DNA of 58,418 nucleotides from CAG-698 sp964385755 (GTDB lineage: Bacteria; Bacillota_I; Bacilli_A; ML615J-28; CAG-698). Below, piece after piece: positions 7,398-16,366 of the stretch. The notes beneath the pieces are model-generated. The model did no database searches, was not told the DNA's origin, and saw only the letters and a list, made by a program, of their open reading frames with translations. Every line of letters starts with the position of its first letter. Position 1 is the first letter of the stretch. The position numbers were made by a program, and so were the translations under genes. The stretch lies in NCBI GenBank assembly GCA_964385755.1, contig CAYLPZ010000013.1, forward strand, positions 1 through 58,418. The letters run 5' to 3'.

Positions 7398-8846
7398 CTA
7401 CCTCAAAATCCCGTCATATTTTTCTTTAATTAATTCATAAATCTTCTTGTCATTTTTTGACTTATGTAAAGTGTATTTTTTATCATTTACATAAAAAGAA
7501 ATTTTATCTTCATATGTTAAATCAGAAATGCCTTCAAAATAAGTTTCTATAGCACGATAGCCATTAACATATACTATTCCTTTTTCTCTAATCTCAAAAC
7601 AAGAATCAAATGAAGATTTTTTTGATAATAATTCCTTTAAAAAAGAAACTAATATAATAAGTAAAGTAAATACTGGGATTCCTATACCAAATATTAAATA
7701 GAATGCCCATTTCATTTCTGGATTTAAAAGTTGAACAATTAGGCATAAAATATTACATCCAAGTGGAACAATCATTATATATTTAATCATGTTTAGTAAG
7801 ACATAAATTCTACTATATTTTTGACAAAATATTAATTCACCTAATCTTTCTTCTATTGGAGCACAAAAATAATCATAGTAAGGAAAATCATCAAAATACA
7901 AATTATGTAGTCTGCAATCGTTTATAAACTTATTGACTTTATTAATTAACAAAGTTCTTTTTGCTTTTTCTTTATTAGATATATTATATGAGTAAAAACT
8001 TAAAACATAATTTTCTAATAAGATAAAACATTTTACTATGTCATTATCGTTATCAATATATCCAATAACATTTCTTTCTTTTAAATCTAAAAAATCATTA
8101 TGAATATCTCTATAAGAAATAGAATAATCAATATTATTTAATTTTATATATATCCCGTCATCATTAATACTATAATCAAAATTTTTTAATACTGTTTGCT
8201 TTTCGAAAAGGAAATATAATGACATATTTTTTACTTTTAAAACTCTTTCTTCGTTATATTTTGGAGAATCAAAATTGAATTCTATATATTGTTCATTTTC
8301 ATCAATCCTCATATCACAATGGAAGAAAGTATCACCAACATTTAAAGTATTTTCTATTATTTCACTGCATTTCAAGATAACAAGTGATCCCCATGTTGTA
8401 TCAAACACTATTTCAAGTTCATCATCATCTTGCTTCATTGATAATATATATGCATCATGAAATGATCCGGTATTAAGTTCTAACATTTCTAAATCTTTAT
8501 TTGATTTGACATCAATATATTTAGAGTCGTTAAAATTATCTAAAATATTTTTTGCTTCATTTAACATTTCTAAAGTATATTTTTTATTCTTTACAATTTT
8601 AAAAATATTTCGTTTATTCCAATATGATTTAAAATTATTTTCTACTATTTCAAAATTGTCATAATTATAATCTATTAGTAAAAACTGATTACTTGAGTTA
8701 CTTCTATATAAATCAATAACTATTAGTTTAGAAGAATCAGCATTTAAAACTACAGCTTTACTATTCCATCCAGATAATGTAAGAGCCATAACTGGAGAAA
8801 TATATACTTCATTTCCTACCATTATTTTAGCAAACATAATAATCAC
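7398..8846 (-). CDS. Large protein of unknown function with C-terminal TM pair
   Basis: 482 residues. The N-terminal 330 residues are soluble and acidic. They include a motif (GSFHDAYILSM, followed by DTTWGSLVILKCSEI) resembling the beta-sandwich repeats of Imm50-like immunity or DUF families, though the match is only by impression. A hydrophobic pair at about 345-365 and 375-400 anchors it, followed by a small domain of about 75 residues that looks PH-like (YVNGYRAIETYFEGIS, YVNDKKYTLHK). ATG at 8846 has AAAGGA 10 nt upstream; a second ATG three codons later is equally possible. Function not assigned. Confidence 0.65.
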   Translation of the reverse strand: MIIMFAKIMVGNEVYISPVMALTLSGWNSKAVVLNADSSKLIVIDLYRSNSSNQFLLIDYNYDNFEIVENNFKSYWNKRNIFKIVKNKKYTLEMLNEAKNILDNFNDSKYIDVKSNKDLEMLELNTGSFHDAYILSMKQDDDELEIVFDTTWGSLVILKCSEIIENTLNVGDTFFHCDMRIDENEQYIEFNFDSPKYNEERVLKVKNMSLYFLFEKQTVLKNFDYSINDDGIYIKLNNIDYSISYRDIHNDFLDLKERNVIGYIDNDNDIVKCFILLENYVLSFYSYNISNKEKAKRTLLINKVNKFINDCRLHNLYFDDFPYYDYFCAPIEERLGELIFCQKYSRIYVLLNMIKYIMIVPLGCNILCLIVQLLNPEMKWAFYLIFGIGIPVFTLLIILVSFLKELLSKKSSFDSCFEIREKGIVYVNGYRAIETYFEGISDLTYEDKISFYVNDKKYTLHKSKNDKKIYELIKEKYDGILR

Positions 8847-9265
8847 AAATCCTTTGTAATATTATACCATACATTGTTAAGTATTCCTAATAATTAGTAA
8901 ATCGTTAAATTATTAAAAATGCATACCCTTAATAAAATTTTGCATACCTTATAATGGTAATCGTTAAAAGGTTAAGTATAAGGATGAATAATTTTGATAC
9001 AATTTCATTAATTATCTAATTAAATACTTAAGGTTATATCACAAACATTATTGTTTGTCACCAATTTTGTCACCAATTTTGTCACCAATTAATACATTTT
9101 CACAATTATAACATTAAGATCTTGAGCATTTCGAATCCAACCATTTATTTTATTTTGTTGTCGAGACCCAAGTCATAATAACAGCTTTGATACACAACCA
9201 AATTTGAGGAATGTCACTAAAACTGAAAAGTAACGTAAAAATATAGATAAAAATGCCTCAAATAA
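8847..9265. other. Non-coding spacer, possible integration scar beside tRNA-Ser
   Basis: No gene is supported here. The stretch holds three exact tandem copies of a 12-mer (listed separately), several short AT-rich inverted repeats, and scattered stop codons on both strands. Its position immediately 3' of a tRNA gene, next to decayed phage-type genes, fits a degraded integration site. No duplicated tRNA 3' end was found within the window. Confidence 0.35.
9054..9089. repeat. Three tandem copies of TTTGTCACCAAT
   Basis: Exact 12-bp units at 9054-9065, 9066-9077 and 9078-9089. Read on the minus strand they encode a Leu-Val-Thr-Lys-like run in one frame and an Ile-Gly-Asp-Lys run in another. 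This may be the worn 3' tail of an integrase-type gene or a simple tandem duplication. Confidence 0.85.
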
Positions 9266-9297
9266 CGAAAAAAGACCGATAATAGTGTATCGGTCTT
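9266..9297 (-). terminator. Terminator of tRNA-Ser
   Basis: On the minus strand AAGACCGAT pairs with ATCGGTCTT over an 8-nt loop, followed by a T tract. It is about 13 nt beyond the CCA end of the tRNA gene. Confidence 0.85.
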
Positions 9298-9309
9298 ACT
9301 ACTTTAATA

Positions 9310-9400
9310 TGGCGGAGTAGAAGGGATTTGAACCCTTGCGCCAGTTTCCCAGCCTATGCCCTTAGCAGGGGCACCTCTTCGGCCTCTTGAGTACTACTCC
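9310..9400 (-). tRNA. tRNA-Ser (anticodon GCU)
   Basis: 91 nt on the minus strand. The acceptor stem GGAGTAG pairs with CTACTCC, followed by discriminator G and an encoded CCA (9310-9312). The anticodon loop CTGCTAAG shows anticodon GCT, reading AGC and AGU codons. The long variable arm (GGCTGGGAAACTGGC region) is the class II hallmark of tRNA-Ser. The T arm GGGTTCAAATCCC is intact. It is a single-gene transcription unit with its own promoter and terminator. Confidence 0.97.
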
Positions 9401-9412
9401 AAATGCTCTATT

Positions 9413-9441
9413 ATAATACTAGAAAAGTACTCATTTGTCAA
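9413..9441 (-). promoter_or_regulatory. Consensus sigma-A promoter for tRNA-Ser
   Basis: On the minus strand a perfect TTGACA (9436-9441) is followed by a 17-bp spacer and TATTAT (9413-9418), about 13 nt before the mature tRNA 5' end. The -35/spacer region also forms a GAAAAGTACT/AGTACTTTTC hairpin that may help terminate the upstream gene. Confidence 0.85.
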
Positions 9442-9476
9442 GTACTTTTCATTTTTATAATAGAATATTGTTATTT

Positions 9477-10019
9477 TTATTTTTCCATTATTCCTTTTAA
9501 ATAAGATAAAATAGCATTTTCACCTGATTTATAATCAGATACTTTGTCTCCTGACATAATTAATAATATAGGACAATTACCTTCATATACTTTTAATACG
9601 CCACTTTCTCCAGTGTTATAAGCATGTGGAAATTGTGTTGCGTTTTTAATACTTTCTGCGCTTTGGCTTGTTACAAAGCAAATTCTATTACTTTCTTGAT
9701 CTGTATCCATACCAAAGAAAGCTTGAGTTCCTTTTGTATCTCTTAAAAATGTTAAATAACGATACACACCTTTATCAAATTCTTCATATGCTTTTTCACC
9801 ATTGAAGTTATAGAATAATACTAAGTATTCTTCTTCATCTTGGTTAAATAGTTCTTGACCTGTAATCATTTCAACTTTTCCATAACTAGAAACATCTTGT
9901 ATTTTCGCAAGTCTAATAATTAACATTGTAATAATTACAATTAGACATACTCCAACTACAGACCAAAAGATGATTGGTTTTTTTGATGTATTTTTTTTGC
10001 TTTTGTATTTACTATTCAT
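9477..10019 (-). CDS. Membrane-anchored protein, possible thioredoxin-like fold
   Basis: 180 residues. A basic N-terminus (residues 1-14) is followed by one transmembrane helix (about 17-41) and an extracytoplasmic domain of about 135 residues. The pattern EEYLVLFYNFN, then a helix and CPILLIMSGDKVSDY, resembles thioredoxin-fold strands with a cis-Pro-like CP at the position before a strand. There is no CxxC motif, so redox activity is not expected. Upstream on the same strand lies a lipoprotein gene, and the pair may be co-transcribed as envelope proteins. Function unknown. Confidence 0.65.
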   Translation of the reverse strand: MNSKYKSKKNTSKKPIIFWSVVGVCLIVIITMLIIRLAKIQDVSSYGKVEMITGQELFNQDEEEYLVLFYNFNGEKAYEEFDKGVYRYLTFLRDTKGTQAFFGMDTDQESNRICFVTSQSAESIKNATQFPHAYNTGESGVLKVYEGNCPILLIMSGDKVSDYKSGENAILSYLKGIMEK

Positions 10020-10114
10020 TGTATTTCTCCTTTTGTATTATTTACTTTATGATTTTATTGTTTATATTATTATACCAAAAGAAGAATACTTTATCAAGTA
10101 TATTTAAATTTGTT

Positions 10115-11131
10115 TTATTTTTCTTCAAATTCTACAAAATAACTACCAATTATTTTTTTCATTTCTTCAACAGTCAAATCACTAGATGCAACAGTATATT
10201 TAACACCTTTATAATATCCTTCCACTGCTTGTGTTTTAATTACAAGTGGAACACCAAAAATTTGATCAATTGTTCCATATTCTTGAACTGATGAAACTGT
10301 TTTAGAATCATTAACATACTCTTGTACTATTGTATAACAATTTTCCCCAGTGTACATCATTATACTTATTACAGTAGTTTCATCTTCACTTCTCTCAGTA
10401 TATTCTTTAGATAATTTTGATCCTTCTGGCACATATTTTGGATATCTAATTGATCTAATATATTGATTATCATCATCTTTTTCTTCCTTCATAGTAGCTC
10501 TTACATCATTTATTGTATCGTCAACTATAAATTCTTTATCATCTATTTTAGTGTTTAAATCAATTTTAGTAAACACTACTCTGATAAACACTTCGTTTTT
10601 ATCATTTAAAAGCATTACTTCTTTTGGAAGATCAGTTTCTTTATCAAATATTATTTTTTCTTTTGTTACCTTTTGATTATTTGGTAAATTAACATTAAAT
10701 TCTATTGTTTTTTGATTTTCATCCTCAGTTTCAATTATTTCCCCTGCATTCACAATATCTTTCGCAAGCGAAGTTAATAGGTAAGGGTAATTTCCACTTT
10801 CAGGAAAATCACTTTTTATTTTATAATTCTTATTGACTTGTGGGACAACAATATATACTCCGTCAGAATTCTTTACTATAATTTGTGTTTCGCTACCTTG
10901 TGCATCTTTTAGTATAACTTTAATCTTATCATCACCAGAATATAATGTTTCAAATTTACATTCTTTACTAACTTCTAATAAATTTGTTTCCATTACTCCC
11001 TCTGCAGTGTAACAATCACTTTTCGAAAGCATTTCCACAAACTTCTCTTCTGACTTTTCATTTACTCCAATACAACCAAACAAACATAAAACCACTACTT
11101 GTAATAGTAAAAATAGTATACTTTTTTTCAT
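10115..11131 (-). CDS. Lipoprotein, LolA/YdcC-like fold
   Basis: 338 residues with a lipoprotein signal: MKK, a hydrophobic stretch, then LFGC with Cys19 as lipidation site. The mature part alternates beta strands in the order typical of LolA-like or YdcC (sporulation-related outer-membrane-lipoprotein-sorting-like) proteins. Features include FNVNLPNN, EKIIFDKETDLPKEVML and YTVASSDLTVEEMKKIIGS. A C-terminal DUF4367-like segment (YVPEGSKL, then the YYKGVKYTVA strand pair) is plausible. It is expected to be anchored on the outer face of the cytoplasmic membrane. Exact role unknown. Confidence 0.7.
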   Translation of the reverse strand: MKKSILFLLLQVVVLCLFGCIGVNEKSEEKFVEMLSKSDCYTAEGVMETNLLEVSKECKFETLYSGDDKIKVILKDAQGSETQIIVKNSDGVYIVVPQVNKNYKIKSDFPESGNYPYLLTSLAKDIVNAGEIIETEDENQKTIEFNVNLPNNQKVTKEKIIFDKETDLPKEVMLLNDKNEVFIRVVFTKIDLNTKIDDKEFIVDDTINDVRATMKEEKDDDNQYIRSIRYPKYVPEGSKLSKEYTERSEDETTVISIMMYTGENCYTIVQEYVNDSKTVSSVQEYGTIDQIFGVPLVIKTQAVEGYYKGVKYTVASSDLTVEEMKKIIGSYFVEFEEK

Positions 11132-11241
11132 TTTTATCCTTTCCTTATATTTATCTATAAAATTAATCTTTCATATATTAATATGATTTTAATTGTATAA
11201 TTATACCTTTTTTGGACAAAATATAAAAAAGGAGGATGTTT

Positions 11242-11451
11242 ATGAATATCTTACAAAAAATAGCTTTCGTGCTAATTATTATTGGCGCAATCAATTGGCT
11301 TTTAATTGGAATATTTGATTTCAACTTAGTAAGCACAATTTTTGATATGATTACTCCAATTGTTACACGTATTATCTACGCAATAGTTGGTGTTGCTGGG
11401 CTTATATCTATTTCTGTATTCTTTACAAACCATGAAGATAATTTAATGTAA
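11242..11451 (+). CDS. DUF378 small membrane protein
   Basis: 69 residues, with two transmembrane helices and the DUF378 signature (GAINWLLIGIFDFNLV near the N-terminus; IIYAIVGVAGL near the middle). The frame is open from an ATG at 11236, but GGAGG abuts that codon. The ATG at 11242 (MNILQKIA), with 6-nt spacing from GGAGG, is the better start. It is the only plus-strand gene in the first 35 kb and is transcribed alone. Family function is unknown. Confidence 0.85.
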   Translation: MNILQKIAFVLIIIGAINWLLIGIFDFNLVSTIFDMITPIVTRIIYAIVGVAGLISISVFFTNHEDNLM

Positions 11452-11452
11452 T

Positions 11453-11493
11453 TAAAAAAAGAGAAATGATGTAATATCATTAACTCTTTTTTA
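11453..11493. terminator. Bidirectional terminator between the DUF378 gene and whiA
   Basis: AAAAAAAGAG ... CTCTTTTTT arms enclose an inner ATGAT/ATCAT pair, with A and T tracts on the two sides. It serves the convergent genes on both strands and touches the whiA stop. Confidence 0.75.
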
Positions 11494-12444
11494 TTTTTTC
11501 TTATTAATATTTATTAAATCTTCATAAATTTTATGTAAATCGCTAAAACAATGTCCTAAACCAGATTTACTGATTTTCTTACCAACAACATCTAAAGATA
11601 CTTCACTTAATTCTGAAAGTGAATATTCTGGGTACTCAGTACGTAAAGTGATAGCATCTAATAGCCTTTTAGTAAGTTTACTATTGCCTAATTTCTTAAG
11701 AATATATTCAATTTCTTCAATTTGTTTCATTGCAGCTTTTAGGCTTTTTTCTTCATTGTGGATATCACAATTAAGAACGCGATTATAGTTGTTTGAATAG
11801 TCATTACTTATCCTAACATCTTCAAATTCAAATAAACTATTAACAGCACCAATTAGTTTTAGAAAATCTCCAATTTGTTCAGCTTTCTTAAGATAAATAA
11901 CATTACCTTTTTTGCGCATAATTACCTTTGGTGTCATACCATATTTACCTAAGATTTTTAGTAATATATCAATATCTTCACTATTTTCAACTGTCAATTC
12001 TAAATGATAACCTTTGCTTCTTGGATCATTAATTGAACCTTGACATATAAATAGTCCACGCATCAAACTACCAGCACAATTAGGACATTTTATAATATCA
12101 TTATTAAATTCTTCACAAATTGTATTATCACTATTTAATATTCCTAAATCTTTTAAGAATTCTTTTTCTTCTTCATTGAATGTTAAAACATATTTAGTTT
12201 TAAAGTCTAATTTTTGTCTTTGATAAGCTTCAATTTCTGATTTTACGCTATAGATTTTTTTAAACAAAAAGATTATTCTTCTCGCAACAAAATTATGTGT
12301 TGTGGAGAGTGTAACACCAAAATGATGATTTGAAATTACCAAACTAGCTTTGTTACGTAAAATCCCATAAAGTTCAGCCTTCTGGCAGCATTTCTTTGAT
12401 TCGATATTTGTTATTTCTTTTTTTACTTCACTTGAAAATGACAT
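11491..12444 (-). CDS. whiA: DNA-binding protein WhiA
   Basis: 317 residues with WhiA architecture. The N-terminal LAGLIDADG-like domain (FSSEVKKEITNIE, CCQKAELYGIL) is followed by a middle part with CPNCAGSLMRGLFICQGSINDP. The C-terminal helix-turn-helix contains LTKRLLDAITLRTEYPEYSLSELS and the SKSGLGHCFSDLHKIYE ending. WhiA is conserved across Gram-positive bacteria. It acts in sporulation in Actinobacteria and in division or growth control in Bacillota. Usual partners rapZ and ybhK (yvcK) are not adjacent here. Instead it follows a holin-like and a VanZ-like membrane gene, 6 bp apart. Confidence 0.95.
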   Translation of the reverse strand: MSFSSEVKKEITNIESKKCCQKAELYGILRNKASLVISNHHFGVTLSTTHNFVARRIIFLFKKIYSVKSEIEAYQRQKLDFKTKYVLTFNEEEKEFLKDLGILNSDNTICEEFNNDIIKCPNCAGSLMRGLFICQGSINDPRSKGYHLELTVENSEDIDILLKILGKYGMTPKVIMRKKGNVIYLKKAEQIGDFLKLIGAVNSLFEFEDVRISNDYSNNYNRVLNCDIHNEEKSLKAAMKQIEEIEYILKKLGNSKLTKRLLDAITLRTEYPEYSLSELSEVSLDVVGKKISKSGLGHCFSDLHKIYEDLININKKK

Positions 12445-12450
12445 ATACCA

Positions 12451-12993
12451 TTACCTAATACGTTTGAAATTTTTCTTGCCTAAAATCATAAAGAATAATT
12501 TTCGCACCTCAGCATAGATTAATGCTACTAATATAATTTTCCATATGCTCGAAAAAGTTACATTATAGGCGAAAATATAAGCCAAAACAAGTGAAATAAT
12601 AAATGGTAACACCTTTATTAACCCTAGCGTGTAAAAAACTAATTTTGTAAAATAGGCATCAATAAAGAAACATAAAACTCCTTCTAATATGACTATAAAA
12701 CCTATTGTCAATAAAGCATTAAAGATATTTGTAAATTCCATCCATTTTATTAAACCTGTTAATGAGGTTAAAAGGACAAACGAAAATAACGTTGATATTA
12801 ATACTTGAAAGAAAACATCTTTTAAACTGGGTTTTGTAAAAGCAATAATATGTTTTCGATCAACTTTTTCTCCAGTCATTGTTTCCATGTTATCAATTAA
12901 TTTATTAATTTCATCTAAGAATTCATCATTCTTTAAATTTTGCTTTTCCTTCTTTTTTTTATTGATTTTTTCTTGATTTCTTTTTTTGCACAT
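12451..12993 (-). CDS. Multipass membrane protein of unknown function
   Basis: 180 residues. A strongly basic N-terminal 30 residues and an acidic patch precede about four transmembrane helices (roughly residues 62-82, 90-112, 116-140, 145-170) and a basic tail. The helix pattern is reminiscent of small phage-holin or YrvL-like membrane proteins, but no diagnostic motif is seen. The gene overlaps the upstream VanZ-like gene by 35 nt in a different frame and is 6 bp from whiA, so it is co-transcribed. Confidence 0.7.
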   Translation of the reverse strand: MCKKRNQEKINKKKKEKQNLKNDEFLDEINKLIDNMETMTGEKVDRKHIIAFTKPSLKDVFFQVLISTLFSFVLLTSLTGLIKWMEFTNIFNALLTIGFIVILEGVLCFFIDAYFTKLVFYTLGLIKVLPFIISLVLAYIFAYNVTFSSIWKIILVALIYAEVRKLFFMILGKKNFKRIR

Positions 12994-13519
12994 TTCTATA
13001 TCCTCTTAGTGACATATACATTAAACACCCGAAAATGTTTAATATAATATCTTTTATATCAAATACTCCGACTTGTAATATTCTTTGTAAAAACTCAAAG
13101 AATATTATTATTATAAAAAGTAGAATTAGTTTCAGTAATAAATATTTATTTTTATCTAAATAGAATAAAAGTGGTATATAAAGTATGATGTTTCCAATTA
13201 CATTAATAAGTATAACTCTGTATTTAAAAGCTAAAACAAGATATTTAAATATAGATATATCATCGATTTTTTCAACTTGTTTTTCTCTAAAGAAAAGAAT
13301 TATAACAATTACAAAAAAGTAAATGCACAATTTAACTTTATCATTATTATAGTTTATAGTAAACATAATAAGTAGTATTAATAACAAAATTGTACTAAAG
13401 AACAAATAATAATTACTATAAACGAAAGAAAAGATTATCATCATAATAATAACTAAAACGGTGAATAAATCTTTTCTATACTTTGCAATACCATTAATTA
13501 TTTTTTTAAATATTTTCAA
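12959..13519 (-). CDS. VanZ-like family membrane protein
   Basis: 186 residues with five or six hydrophobic helices. The C-terminal VanZ signature is clear: INVIGNIILYIPLLF, then FFEFLQRILQ and FDIKDIILNIFGCLMY. VanZ-like proteins are membrane proteins sometimes linked to glycopeptide tolerance, but stand-alone members have unknown roles and no resistance should be inferred. The start is directly adjacent to the uvrA stop (0-bp gap). The 3' end overlaps the next gene by 35 nt. Confidence 0.8.
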   Translation of the reverse strand: MKIFKKIINGIAKYRKDLFTVLVIIMMIIFSFVYSNYYLFFSTILLLILLIMFTINYNNDKVKLCIYFFVIVIILFFREKQVEKIDDISIFKYLVLAFKYRVILINVIGNIILYIPLLFYLDKNKYLLLKLILLFIIIIFFEFLQRILQVGVFDIKDIILNIFGCLMYMSLRGYRNVQKKKSRKNQ

Positions 13520-16366
13520 TTATAAATTTAATACCTTTCTTAGAAATTTACCCGTATAGGATGCCTCACACATAGCCACTTCTTCTGGTGTACCTGTTGT
13601 TACAACATTTCCTCCGTTATTTCCTCCTTCTGGTCCTAAATCTATTATATAATCTGCGCTTTTAATTACATCTAAATTATGTTCTATTATTACTACAGTT
13701 GCTCCTTGACTTACAATATACTTGATTACTTCAAGAAGTCTATTTACATCATCAGCGTGAAGACCTGTTGTTGGTTCATCTAATAAATATAATGTTTTTG
13801 ATGTTATACGTTTATATAATTCACTTGCGAGTTTTACTCTTTGTGCTTCACCACCTGATAATGTTGTTGCACTTTGGCCAAGTTTAATATATCCTAGTCC
13901 TACTTCTTTCATTGTTTTAAGTTTTGGATAAATGGTTGGAATGTTTTTGAAAAATTCACAAGCTTCATCAACAGTCATATCTAAAACATCTGAGATTGAT
14001 TTATCTTTATACTTAACAGATAAAGTTTCTTGATTATATCTTTTTCCATGACACTCCTCACAAGGAACATAGACATCCGGTAAAAAGTGCATCTCAATAC
14101 GAATAACACCATCACCCCAACATCTTTCACATCTTCCTCCTTTTACATTAAATGAAAATCTACCTTTGTTGTAGCCTTTCATTTTCGCATCAACCGTCTC
14201 CGCAAACAAGTCTCTAATATTATCAAACACTTTGGTGTAGGTAGCAGGATTACTACGTGGAGTACGACCAATAGGTGACTGATTAATATCAATAACTCTA
14301 TCGAAAGCTTCAATTCCCTCAATCTTATCAAACTTGCCGGGATTAGTTTTGCTTTTATATAACCTTTTATTAACCTCTTTTAATAATATCTCATTAACAA
14401 GCGAACTTTTACCAGAACCTGATACACCAGTTACAACATTAAGGCAACCACCTTTTATTGTGACATTAATGTTTTTTAAATTATTTTCTTTTGCGCCGAA
14501 AATAGTTATATCATTACCATTACTAGTCCTTCTTACAGTTGGAACTTCTATTTTCTTCCTACCAGACAAATAATCACCAGTAATGCTATTTAAATTTTCA
14601 CAAACTTCCTCTGGTGTCCCCTGCGCAACAACCCATCCACCGTTTACTCCTGCACCAGGACCTATATCAATTAAATGATCAGCTCTTTTCATAATTTCAT
14701 CATCATGTTCAACGACAATCATTGTATTACCTAAATTCTTCATGTCAATTAAAGTATTAATTAGCTTCTCATTGTCACGTTGATGAAGGCCAATACTTGG
14801 CTCATCTAAAACATATAATACCCCAGTTAAATGTGATCCAATTTGTGTTGCAAGACGAATTCGTTGTGACTCACCACCAGATAATGTTGAAGCACTTCTT
14901 GCTAATGTTAGATATTCTAAACCAACATTAACGAGAAAATCAAGTCTGGACTTTATTTCTTTTAAAACAAGGCGCGCAACATTTTCATCGTGTGAAGAAA
15001 GATTCAAATTATTAATAAATTCTTTTGCTTCGAGTATACTCATTTCGGTAAATTCTATAATATTTTTACCACCTATTTTAACACTTAAAGCCACTTCATT
15101 AAGTCTTTTTCCATTACAAGTAGGACATGTGTCTTCTTTTAAATATGAGTCATAATACTCACGGGAAAAACTTGAACTAGTTTCATTATATCTACGAAGT
15201 ATTAAACTTGCAACTCCTTCTATTTCCTTTTCTTTGTGGTAAGTGTTATTACCTGATGTTTTAATTGTATAGTTAATTGCTTTGTCTGAACCATGATAAA
15301 TAATATTTTTATCCTCTTCTTTTAATTTATAAAAAGGAATATTACGATCAATATTATAATGTTTAAGTAAAATATCAAATGTTTGCCATTCAATATTTTC
15401 AGTGTTCATAATATTTTTATAGTATCTTATTGCACCTTCGTTAATAGATAGTTCTGGATTAGGAACAATTTGTTCATAATCAATTTGTTTAAGAAATCCC
15501 AAACCTTTACATGTATCGCAAGCACCAAATGGAGCATTAAAAGAAAACAATCTTGGTTCTAAGTTTGGTATCGAGAAATTACAGTGTGGACAAGATAAAT
15601 GCTCACTATAGATATTTTCTTCTCCTTCAACATCTATTTTTACTTTACCATCACCATACTTTAAAGCAGTTTCTACAGAGGCAAATATTCTGCTTCTAGA
15701 TTCCTCTTTAATCTTTATACGATCAACTACTATATCAATATTATGTTTAATATTTTTATCAAGATTAAACTCTTCATCAATATCATATAAGTAGCCATCA
15801 ATACGCACACGACTAAAACCATCTTTTTTAATTAAATCAATTGTTTTCTCATGGGTTCCTTTTTGTGCGTAAACAATAGGACTATAAATAATTAGTTTAC
15901 TATTTTCTTCATTTTCAAATATTTTATCAACTATTTGTGTTACTGTTTGTGCTTGGATTGGCACATTATGATTAGGGCAAAAAGCTTTTCCAATTCTTGC
16001 GTAAAGTAAACGTAGATAATCAAATATCTCTGTTACAGTACCAACAGTACTACGTGGATTTTTGTTAGTTGTTTTTTGATCAATAGAAATAGAAGGGGAT
16101 AATCCTTCTATCGAATCAACATCTGGTTTTTCAGTATTATCAAGAAACATTCTCGCATAGGTAGATAAACTCTCAACATATCTCCTTTGTCCTTCTGCGT
16201 ATATTGTATCAAAAGCTAAAGAAGATTTACCTGAACCTGATAATCCTGTCATAACAACTAATTTATTTTTAGGAATTTTGATATCAATATTTTTTAAGTT
16301 ATTTTCTCTTGCGCCTTTAATAACAATATATTTCTGACTTTCTTGCATATTTTGCATTTTATTCAC
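13520..16366 (-). CDS. uvrA: UvrA excinuclease ATPase subunit
   Basis: 948 residues, full length. Two ABC ATPase modules are present: Walker A GLSGSGKSSLAF near residue 40 and GVSGSGKSSLVN near 640; signatures LSGGESQRIRLA and LSGGEAQRVKLA. Zinc fingers are CPHCNFS...CDTCKGLG and CERCWGDG...CEECHGKR. UvrA recognises bulky DNA damage and loads UvrB in nucleotide excision repair. The start overlaps the ligA stop by 8 nt, giving a uvrA-ligA-pcrA repair/replication run in the order pcrA, ligA, uvrA. uvrB is not in the window. Confidence 0.98.
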   Translation of the reverse strand: MNKMQNMQESQKYIVIKGARENNLKNIDIKIPKNKLVVMTGLSGSGKSSLAFDTIYAEGQRRYVESLSTYARMFLDNTEKPDVDSIEGLSPSISIDQKTTNKNPRSTVGTVTEIFDYLRLLYARIGKAFCPNHNVPIQAQTVTQIVDKIFENEENSKLIIYSPIVYAQKGTHEKTIDLIKKDGFSRVRIDGYLYDIDEEFNLDKNIKHNIDIVVDRIKIKEESRSRIFASVETALKYGDGKVKIDVEGEENIYSEHLSCPHCNFSIPNLEPRLFSFNAPFGACDTCKGLGFLKQIDYEQIVPNPELSINEGAIRYYKNIMNTENIEWQTFDILLKHYNIDRNIPFYKLKEEDKNIIYHGSDKAINYTIKTSGNNTYHKEKEIEGVASLILRRYNETSSSFSREYYDSYLKEDTCPTCNGKRLNEVALSVKIGGKNIIEFTEMSILEAKEFINNLNLSSHDENVARLVLKEIKSRLDFLVNVGLEYLTLARSASTLSGGESQRIRLATQIGSHLTGVLYVLDEPSIGLHQRDNEKLINTLIDMKNLGNTMIVVEHDDEIMKRADHLIDIGPGAGVNGGWVVAQGTPEEVCENLNSITGDYLSGRKKIEVPTVRRTSNGNDITIFGAKENNLKNINVTIKGGCLNVVTGVSGSGKSSLVNEILLKEVNKRLYKSKTNPGKFDKIEGIEAFDRVIDINQSPIGRTPRSNPATYTKVFDNIRDLFAETVDAKMKGYNKGRFSFNVKGGRCERCWGDGVIRIEMHFLPDVYVPCEECHGKRYNQETLSVKYKDKSISDVLDMTVDEACEFFKNIPTIYPKLKTMKEVGLGYIKLGQSATTLSGGEAQRVKLASELYKRITSKTLYLLDEPTTGLHADDVNRLLEVIKYIVSQGATVVIIEHNLDVIKSADYIIDLGPEGGNNGGNVVTTGTPEEVAMCEASYTGKFLRKVLNL

